Origin: Desmodesmus armatus | Taxonomy: Eukaryota > Chlorophyta > Chlorophyceae > Sphaeropleales > Scenedesmaceae | NCBI GenBank assembly: GCA_007449985.2 | Contig: VIIQ02000092.1 | Coordinates: 233,663 to 297,662 of the forward strand | Direction: 5' to 3' | Length of the DNA: 64,000 nt | Shown: in pieces, positions 56,337-64,000 of the stretch | How the letters are laid out: each line of letters opens with the position of its first letter | Position numbering within the stretch: position 1 is the first letter of the stretch | Notes under the pieces: model-generated | What the model was told of the DNA's origin: nothing | Database searches by the model: none | The model's input: the letters and a program-made list of their open reading frames with translations, nothing else | Made by a program: the position numbers and the translations under genes

Positions 56337-59300
56337 AAAGAGCAACATCACTAGTACCAGCAGTTGCACAGCATCAACACCAGCACCAGCAGTACTTCCT
56401 GGTACACCACTTGCCAGTGCTGTCTGTTGCGGGCGCCACAGCGGTTTCGTGTTGGTGCTGCCTGCCTGTCCACATATGGTACAGGGCGCAGCCCCTTTAA
56501 TGATGGAACTGACTCAGATGTTCACTTGGACCAAGGTACACTGTGCTGCTGCGGCAGCAGTCATGCAGCTGCCAGCTTGGTGGCTTGTCAGGGCATTCAA
56601 CAGCCTGTGCCCTATGTTTCTCTGCCCCTTGTTGTCATCGCTCAGCGCGACCCCACACAGCAGCAGCACCCAGCAGCAGCCAGCAGCCGGTGGCAGCAGA
56701 AGCAGCCGGCAGCAGCACAAGTAGCCGACGGTAGCAGCAGAAGCAGCCGGCGGCAGCCAGCAGCCGCAGCTCGGCTACATCAGCACCAGTAGCTTGCTGT
56801 AGAGGGTGATGGAGGTTGTGAGTGTTGCTGCATCCTGCATGCGTCATGTAAGCCCCAGAGTGTTGCTGGTCAGGCTAGCTTGCTTGACTCACAGTGTGAA
56901 TGACCGGTGTGGGTGGCTTCTTTTGCCTGCTGCATGTTGTTGCAGGCCCTAAAGCTACAGATGAGGCCTCTGTGTTCCGGTACCACCCCGCCTTCAAATT
57001 TGGTGAGCACTAAGTGCATGAATGACATCGATATGCACGCAATCACCATATGTTTGTTGCAGCCTATGGCATGATGTTGGAGTCTGAGGGAGTACTAGCT
57101 TATGGTGGAAGTGCCACCATACTTGTCTTGTCACCATTCTACACTGTGACTGACTACTAGGAAACAACACAACGCTAGATGTGCACAGCATGCTGGGTTG
57201 CTACTTGTGTTTCCAATATGTCGTATTGGCTGCCATTGTCTGAGAGTCAAATCATGTACATGTATCGTGAGTACAGTCTGCTGCAACATGCTCTGTCTTT
57301 CAGGCATCCCCCAGACGGACATGCTGCGTATCTACGAGGGTTATGTCACCTCCTTTGACCTGCGCACACGCAACCCCAAGTGGGTGCTGGAGTTCATTAG
57401 CAAAGAGACACTTCAGGGAGAGGGCACACGGTGAGACAGGGGGGGAGGGGTGGGGGTGGGGGGGGGGTAAGTAATCTTGGGCGAGGTGTGCAGGGACGCA
57501 GGCAGGGGAACACGGGGGGGGGGGGGGGGTCCAAGGAACACAGGGGGGAGGGCAAGGAGATGAGAAGGTGCAGGAGGGAATGCAATGCACCTTGTTCTGC
57601 TTTCTGAGAAAGGGGTGCGCACACGCAACCCCAAGTGGGTGCTGGAGTTCATTAGCAGTGAGACACCCAAGGGGGAGGGCACACGGTGAGCCATGGGAAA
57701 GAACAACAAGGGCGGGTTGGGCCTGGGGAAGTGGGGGAGGGGGGGGGGGGGGGCAACGGCTCGGGGGGAGGGGGGGGGCGGCGCAAGGGATGGGAAGGTG
57801 CAGGAGGAGGTGCATGTGTCTTGCTTTCTTGGGTGAAAGGGGGGGGGCACTTGCAACCACGAACCAATGCCGGGCTGTCTATGAAGGCACACGGTGAGGG
57901 ATGTTGGTTTTGGGGGGGGGGGGGGGGGGGCGACGGCAGGGAGGCAAACGGGTGCTTCAACACTCATAGCAACCCACAAGCATATGATGTAGAAAATATT
58001 TCCTGCACCAAGCAACGCTACGTGTGCTGTGGTTTGGTGTGGTGTGCTGCAGGGACCAGTCATCGTTTTTTGAGGACAAGGGCATTGAGCCCCGGTTCAG
58101 GAGCAGGCTGGACGACTTCCAGGGCTCGGGCTATGACAGAGGGCACATGGTGCGACCCTAGGTCAGCACTTGTCAACATAGGGGCAGAGAGCGTCTAGGA
58201 AAGCACAATGCTTGTATATACAATCCTGTCATCTTTCCTTGGATACCAAGCTCGCCTTGGCTACCAAGGGTTAGGAGAGCTTGGCTGGGACAGCTTGTGT
58301 GTTGGATAGGATGCATGCAGTGCCTGTCAGCGCCTTTGTGGTGCATCTCTTACTGCCCCTGTTGACTGCTGTGTGCTGTCAACCACTGTCAACTGCTGTC
58401 GACTGCTGTGTGCTGCTGCAGGCCCCTGCCATGAACCACCGTGCCAGTCAGAAGGCCATGAATGACACCTTCTCACTCAGTAACGTCAGCCCACAGGTGA
58501 GATGAGACATCACACTTACGCGACTGCATGGCAAACGGTCATCGCTAGCACATGGAGCACGGGGGAAGGGAAAACATGTAGTACTTTGGTCCCCTGGGGT
58601 CCCATGAACTGGTGTTGTCAGTGAGCCTCTCCCCCCCCCCCCCCCCCTCGCCCCCCCTACTGGGCCAGATTTTGCAACAGTGAGCACACCGGCACCTGCA
58701 GGTGGCCCCATCTGCAACAGAAACCACTGGCCTGCTTGAAGGAGTTCAGAAAGGGGCACGGCCGGTGTCCAACCGCATCCTTTGCAACCCAGCACATCCC
58801 ACAACAGCCCCCCCCCCCCCGGTCTCTTCTCCCCAAAACTCTCACCTATGCAGTCACACACTAGTGTGTGACCTCACTACACCAGTGTGACACCCCCCCC
58901 CCCCGCGCGCGCTCCTTGCCATCACCACCACCATAGGTTGGTCCCGCTTCAACAGGGACTATTGGGCTCGTTTTGAGAACTTCATCAAAGACACAGCCAA
59001 GGCATCTGAGGGTGTCTACAGGCCCCCTCGGCTGCCACATCCATCCACCCACCCACCCACCCACCAACATACTCTTTTACCCAGCACACCCCACCCCTGT
59101 TGACAGCCCCCCCCGTCCCCATCTTTCCATAAATGGCAACCACACACTGTGTCACTACACCACACCATTGCCCCCCCCCCCTCTCACCACCACCACCATA
59201 GGTTGGTCCTGGGTTCAACCGTGACTATTGGGCCCGCTTTGAGAAGTTCATCAAAGACACAGCCAAGGCTTCTGATGGAGTCTACATTGTGACAGGCCCC

Positions 59301-62249
59301 CTCTGGCTGCCACAGCCTGATGGCAGGGGCACCGGCAAGTGGGAGATGAGGCACCCCATGATCGGTGAGGGGGTTTGGAGGGAGGGGGTGACAATGGGGT
59401 GTTACTCCTGGCGAGGTTGATGGTGTCGGGAGGGCGGGGGGGGGGGAGGGGTATTGGGACTGCGTGAAAGAAGGATACCACTGTGAGGTTAGCGGTGTCT
59501 ACATTGTGACGGGCCCCCTGTGGCTGCCACAGCCTGATGGTAGGGGAACGGCAAGTGGGAGATGAGGCACCCCATGATCGGTGAGCATATTGAGCAATGT
59601 CTCACACGGAAAGTCTGGAAGGGTTGCAGACTCTCTTGCACACGCAAGCTCCTGAACTGATTTGGTTACAGACGGCTGCGGTTGCTTTGGTCTAGCTGCC
59701 CTGGCTTAGCGTGCACGTATGTCAACAATTACTCCGTTTCTCTCACACGTGACTGTTTGCATTGCTGGGCGCTGCTGGCCTGCTGTTCTGCCCCACAGGC
59801 AAGCCGCCGTCCCTCGTGTCCACACTGCGCCAAATGATAACTACATTGTGATTGTCTCACACGGGCGACTGTTTGCTGTTGGCCTGCTTTTTTGCCCCAC
59901 AGGCAAGCCGCCCTCCCTCGTGTCAGTGCCAACCCACTACTTCAAAGTGGTGCTGGCAGAGAACAGCAGCGGCAAGCACGGGCAGCACAAGGCGGCAGTT
60001 GGTGCCTTTGTGATGCCCAACTCAGCCATCGATCCAGTTACACCGGTCACTGCCTTTGCTGTGCCACTGGAAGCACTGGAGAGTGTGGCAGGTGAGGGGG
60101 GGGAGCACAGGGGTCGGGTGGGTGAGTGAGTGATTGAGCAAGGGGGGTGGGAATTGAGTGTTTGCACGACGTTGGTGCGTGCCGCTGGAGGTCCTGGAGA
60201 GTGTGGCAGGTGAGGAATTATGCGCTGTCAGGGTGGGTACGTGGGGATTGGAAGGGTGAGGAAGTTTGGCTTGTGGCACGGGTGGGTGGGTGGGTGAGTG
60301 AATGAATGAGCGCGTGAGAGATTGTGTGACGCTGTATGGCAATGATTGCCTGAACATCTGTCACGGTGATGTTCTGCATCTGCAGGAGCCAAGTTCTTCC
60401 CAGGTTTCCTGACAGACAACCGCAGGGCAGCATTGGACGCAGCAGCACTGGAATGGCAGGCAGAGGGCAAGCAGCAGCTCAACACACTGGCAAGAGTGAG
60501 CCTAGGCCAGGACCAAGCCGTGATGCTGCCACTGCCACCAGCAGCAGCAGCAAAGCAGCCGGCAAAGCAGCGCCCGCACCGCAGCAGCAGCAGCTGCCGA
60601 GCTTATCGCTACCAGGCACTCGGCGACACAAGACAGGTGGGTGGAGAGTGTGTGTGGTGGTGAGGTGGTGAGGGGAGAAGGAGGGTGTTTGCGTTGAAGA
60701 AGGTCGCGGAGGGCAAGCAGCTCAACACACTGGCAAGAGTCTCACTGGGCCTGGGGTGTGTGTGGGGTGGGGGTGGGGGTGGGGGGGCGGGAGGGGGGGG
60801 TGAGGTGCGGGTGTGTGCCGGGGGGGGGGGGTGCGGTGGTAAGGGCAGCACTTGCTGCAGCAGCACTGGAGTGGCAGGCAGAGGGCAAGCAGCAGCTCAA
60901 CACACTGGCAAAAGTGAGCCTAGGGCAGGATCAGCCTGCGATGCTGCCACCACCGGCAGCAGCAGGCAAAGCAGCTAGCAAAGCAGCCCCAGCACCACAG
61001 CAGCAGCTGCCGAGCTTGTCGCTACCAGGCACCCGGCGGCACAAGACAGGTGGGTGGAGTGTGCGTTATGGTGGCGGTGAGGCGTGTGTGTGTGAGGGGG
61101 TGGGGGGGGGGGGTGCGGTAATAAGGGCAGCACTGGAACAGCAGCACTGGAGTGGCAGGCAAGGGCAAGCAGCAGCTCAAGACCTTGGCACCAGTGAGCC
61201 TAGGCAGGATCAGGCTGTGATGCTGCCACCACCAGCAGCAGCAGGCAAAGCAGCAGCAGGCAAAGCAGCCCCAGCAACGCAGCAGCAGCTGCCGAGCTTA
61301 TCGCTACCAGGCACCCGGCGGCACAAGACAGGTGGGTAGTGGTGGCAGGGGCGGGGGTTGGGTTGTGGGCGCTGGCAAGCTGTGCTGGTGTGTCAGCTAT
61401 CAAGGCAGGCTGCTGGGGTTGATGGACCCTTGTGCAACCTCCATTGTGCAACCTCCCTTGTGCTTGCATCTGCTGCCAGCAACTGAGTGAATGGCTAGCG
61501 CAACACACATGTGCGATGTGGGGGCATGTTGGCTGCCTGAGATGGCTGGCAACCTCGCTGGTGGCAATACACCTGGCTCTGTGCACGTGTCTCATGTTGC
61601 CCCCCCCCCCTGGTTAGTGTTATTGCCGCACAGAGGCGATGATGCTACCCATTTGTGTGATGTGGTGGCATGTAAGCTGCCTGAGGCAGGCTGGTGGGAA
61701 CAGGATGGGGCTGCTGGCTGTTACCCCCCCCCCCCTCCACCCAACCACCACAGCATTTGTTTTAGTAGAGTGTTCCTCTAACCTGTGCTACGTTCCTGCT
61801 GTTTGCAATTGCTGCAGTGAATGGTGAGGGTGCAAACACATCGTGTGATGTTTGGTGGCGTGTCAGCTGCCTGAGGCGGGCTGGTGGGAGCAGGGTGGGG
61901 GCAACCTGCTGCACCCCCCCCCCCCCAAACACCACCACCACCACCACAGCCACCACAGCAATTTTGAGATTGAGTGTTCCTTTGACCTGTGCTGCGTCCC
62001 TGCTGTTGTCGTTGCTGCTGCAGTCAATGGTGAGGGTGCAACAACCTGTGTGATGTGGTGGCGTGTCAGCTGCCAGAAGCAGGCTGGTGGGAGCAGGGTG
62101 GCGGCAAGAACGGCAGGAGCCTCAGCAGGTCTGGCAGCAGTAGAGGGCGGTCGCGCAGTGTGCAGGAAACAGCAACAGTGGCTGAGCTGCCTGAAGACCT
62201 TGCAGCAGAGCGCGAGATGAGTGATTTTCCTTTTCAAGTGATTGAGTGA
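55961..62249 (+). CDS. Endonuclease G (DNA/RNA non-specific nuclease), 5' end unresolved
   Basis: Mitochondrial-type beta-beta-alpha-metal nuclease. Exons: 55961-56094, 56946-57002, 57304-57430, 58053-58149, 58422-58496, 59202-59364, 59903-60091, 60386-60636, 62024-62249. The first visible exon has a Gly/Ala-rich membrane segment (IALGFAVGAGIGAGGAYAY) typical of EndoG anchors. Catalytic motif DRGHM closes the 58053 exon; next MNHRASQKAMNDTFSLSNV and GFNRDYWARFEKFIKD, which supply the metal-binding Asn region; then VYIVTGPLWLPQ and PTHYFKVVLAE. The C-terminal extension is low-complexity (Ala/Gln/Lys, then Arg/Ser repeats) and ends DFPFQVIE. The last two exons each need one extra base to keep frame. 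The upstream exon with the start codon was not found. Confidence 0.9.
56281..56337 (+). repeat. CAG repeat in EndoG intron 1
   Basis: About eighteen CAG units with interruptions, in the 0.85-kb intron after the anchor exon. More imperfect CAGCAG stretches follow at 56650-56790. Confidence 0.9.
57609..57900 (+). repeat. Two downstream copies of the EndoG exon 57304-57430 end
   Basis: A long copy (57609-57691: RTRNPKWVLEFIS.ET..GEGTR, donor CG|GTGAGC) and a short one (about 57868-57895, ending GGCACACG|GTGAGG). G-rich tracts separate them. The long copy has three amino-acid changes. Confidence 0.9.
58925..59030 (+). repeat. Upstream near-complete copy of EndoG exon 59202-59364
   Basis: Same CCATAG acceptor; FNRDYWARFE.FIKDTAKAS is preserved with one base lost near the start and a short deletion after VY. 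Most codon differences are synonymous. A downstream copy of the exon end and donor lies at about 59490-59584. Confidence 0.9.
59790..60215 (+). repeat. Upstream and downstream copies of EndoG exon 59903-60091 edges
   Basis: The acceptor CCCCACAG and GKPPSLVS are copied at about 59797-59825. The exon end VPLE.LESVAG with its GTGAGG donor is copied at about 60176-60213. Both edges of one exon are echoed. Confidence 0.88.
60386..61331 (+). repeat. Three tandem copies of an EndoG exon end
   Basis: The region AALEWQAEGKQQLNTLA..VSLGQDQ to LPSLSLPGTRRHKTG plus its GTGGGTGG donor is present in the exon (to 60636) and again at about 60850-61049 and 61115-61331, with a short fragment at 60695-60745. 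The copies show that the frame used in the exon has lost one base near 60540. Confidence 0.9.
61485..62110 (+). repeat. Four copies of the start of the EndoG last exon
   Basis: The motif CDVVAC.LPEAGWWEQ occurs at about 61510-61575, 61655-61712, 61840-61900 and in the last exon (62050-62110). C runs and CACCA repeats separate the copies. Confidence 0.82.
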
Positions 62250-64000
62250 TGTCCTTTTTGTGTCTAGGCTTGACAGGCATCCACAAGCTCAGTCATCGTG
62301 ACGTGTGGTGTTGTGCTCTAGAGCAACCAGATCTGGTGGCGTCCTGGCTAGATGTCCTGCCTCAGTGGGTACAGACTGCCGTGCCTGCAGCGTGTCAACA
62401 CACCACATTCTGGGCACATGGTGGCTTTACGAATCTCAAGAGATGTCTTATGGAAACAGTACACGCCTTGCATCGGTAAAGGCAACAACTGACACAACAA
62501 ACCACGCGATAAACCCTGTTCAATCTCGCTCTCACAATGGTACCTAAGTTCGATCAGCACTGTTTAGAGCACAATGCGCGATTATCACAGCGTTCACCTG
62601 ATTCAGCGCGCACGCAGCGCTACCTCGTTCCGACGTTGAGATGGCAATGCACCACGGTGTCCAGGCTCACACTTGCTCTCGACAGTCAAATTCATTCAAT
62701 AATCATCCAAGCACTCAGATGTAGAAACGCTGCAAGGGCCGCCCAGTGATCGTTGCCCAATGGACACCAGTACCCAGGTGAGGGGAGGATGGAAGGCAAT
62801 CTGATCTGCACCACGCCCATGCAGCACTGCTGTACACGCCTTTGACCTACGCGTTGTCTTTTGTTCTGCCTCAATTCACCAGGCAGGGAGCAATCGCTGG
62901 CACTCAGCGCTAGCCCTTGTGCATCAACACCCACAGCAGCAGCGGGCATCCTGAGGTGATGTAAGTACGTCCCAGCAGCTGCTCCAACGGTACCTACCGT
63001 AGCTGTCAGGTTGGTGAATGCTGTAAAAATAGCAGTTGCACCGCTGGTGCTGCTGCTGGAAGTGAAGGTGGCTTGCAACAGCAATACTCCATGATGATGC
63101 TGCCGCATTGGCTAGAGCCACATGCAAAACATGCCGCTGGGGGTGACCCAGGTACATATCAGGATACGGTATCAAGTGCTGCAATACATGCATGACCTGC
63201 CATCGTACCTTTGATAGCCCAACATGAGGGCATCCTTCAAAGTCATGCAGCAGGGCCAGTCTACTCCATGCAAACCCCAATGGGCATCTGGGTCCAGCAT
63301 CTCCTGCTGTGGTTGTGGGGGGTCCTTACCCTTCTGCAGAGCTTCAAGGGGGGGTCCTGCACTCTGTGGTTGGTGCGTGCTAGCCTAGCAGGCTTGATAG
63401 TGGGATGTGGCACAATATGTTTGACAAAGAAGGCTGTCATCCTAGGATGAGCAAGAATAGGCCTGTTCTTGCTATGACTTTCACAGGCTATGGGTGGGTG
63501 GTTGCATCCGTGTAGGCCTGCAGCATGTCAATGAGCGCCAGTTTGAAATTCAATCAGGTATCTGACTTTGGTGCTGATTGCGGTGCAACGGGGGCCCATT
63601 GCCTTCTGAGAACTCCAATGGGTGCGCCTGCCAGGTGCAATGATTGCACCAGGTGATCTGTGCTAGTCCTCTGTGTAAGGCGTGACTGTGTCTCTTTGAA
63701 GTGCGAGGGGGTGGGGCAGATGTCCCTCCATGGCCGGGGTGGGTTGTGCTCAAACAAGCCGGCCCCACTCATCCACCTTCATGATGCCAAATGCAGGCCT
63801 TCTGGGGATCGATCACGCTGCTGCTGATCATGTTGTAGACACTTAGCTTAACTAGGGTGTCTACCATGAACCAGCAGTGGGATTTCCGTCCAAAATAGTT
63901 GGGCCAAATCATTCGTCAATCCGGACAGGGGCCCTGTTGTGGAGCAGTCAATGCGCATGTGTGTGTTCTGCATGTGCAGGGAGGGGGGAGGCAAAATGCG
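62250..64000. other. EndoG 3' flank and unassigned region
   Basis: No gene can be named. TGTAA at 63022-63026 is far from the EndoG stop. A short minus-strand open frame (63912-63769, 47 codons, containing PNYFGRKSHCWFMVDTLVKL) looks protein-like and may be the edge of a gene or mobile element. Other open frames at 62692-63280 (-) and 63550-63772 (-) have no recognisable domain. Confidence 0.4.

Noticed and set aside
56095..56724. 209-codon open frame with Gln tracts after the EndoG anchor exon
   Set aside because: It is the EndoG intron with a CAG repeat. The donor at 56095 and acceptor at 56945 join two conserved coding segments in phase.

Overview
The window is nuclear DNA from a eukaryote, most likely a core chlorophyte green alga. 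The evidence is plastid and photosynthesis genes (magnesium chelatase subunit D, PGR5, a transit-peptide-bearing alpha-amylase), dense GT-AG introns with short exons, TGTAA poly(A)-type signals after several stops, and many CAG/CTG and CTGTG repeats. Placement within Chlorophyceae is inference. All gene models below were built by eye from reading frames, splice-site phase and family motifs.

Layout: CHLD (+, 5' end outside the window, to 7336); an ankyrin-repeat gene (+, 8354-9369, one frameshift); a plastid-type alpha-amylase (-, 19484 down to 11065); a Mog1/RANGRF homologue (-, 21735-20511); PGR5 (-, 24971-23835); an AI-2E/PerM-family membrane protein (-, 29954-25503); translation initiation factor eIF3d (-, 48015-31832, 13 exons with very large repeat-filled introns); a Maf/ASMTL-like nucleotide pyrophosphatase (+, 48439-51591); an F-box-like LRR protein (+, 52334-53767); a decayed copy of the 3' half of the Maf gene (+, 54428-55441); and an endonuclease G homologue (+, 55961-62249). 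These are mostly housekeeping and plastid genes and do not form one pathway. CHLD (chlorophyll synthesis), PGR5 (cyclic electron flow) and the amylase (starch breakdown) all act in the chloroplast.

The most unusual property is not a gene family. In CHLD, the amylase, eIF3d, Maf and EndoG, introns contain partial copies ('echoes') of the neighbouring exon edge, each usually carrying its splice site. They occur upstream (acceptor edge plus start of the exon) or downstream (end of the exon plus donor), singly or as tandem arrays of up to six. Several echoes differ from the true exon mainly at synonymous positions, which suggests selection on coding sense or repeated re-copying. Mog1, PGR5 and the AI-2E gene show few or none.

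A second pattern concerns data quality or decay: CHLD, the ankyrin gene, the amylase and EndoG contain points where adding exactly one base, usually in a homopolymer, restores both the conserved protein and the splice phase. Uncorrected long-read deletions are the simplest explanation. The introns and gaps also hold palindromes, hairpin elements, a 269-bp tandem repeat and a satellite of about 200 bp, all described below.
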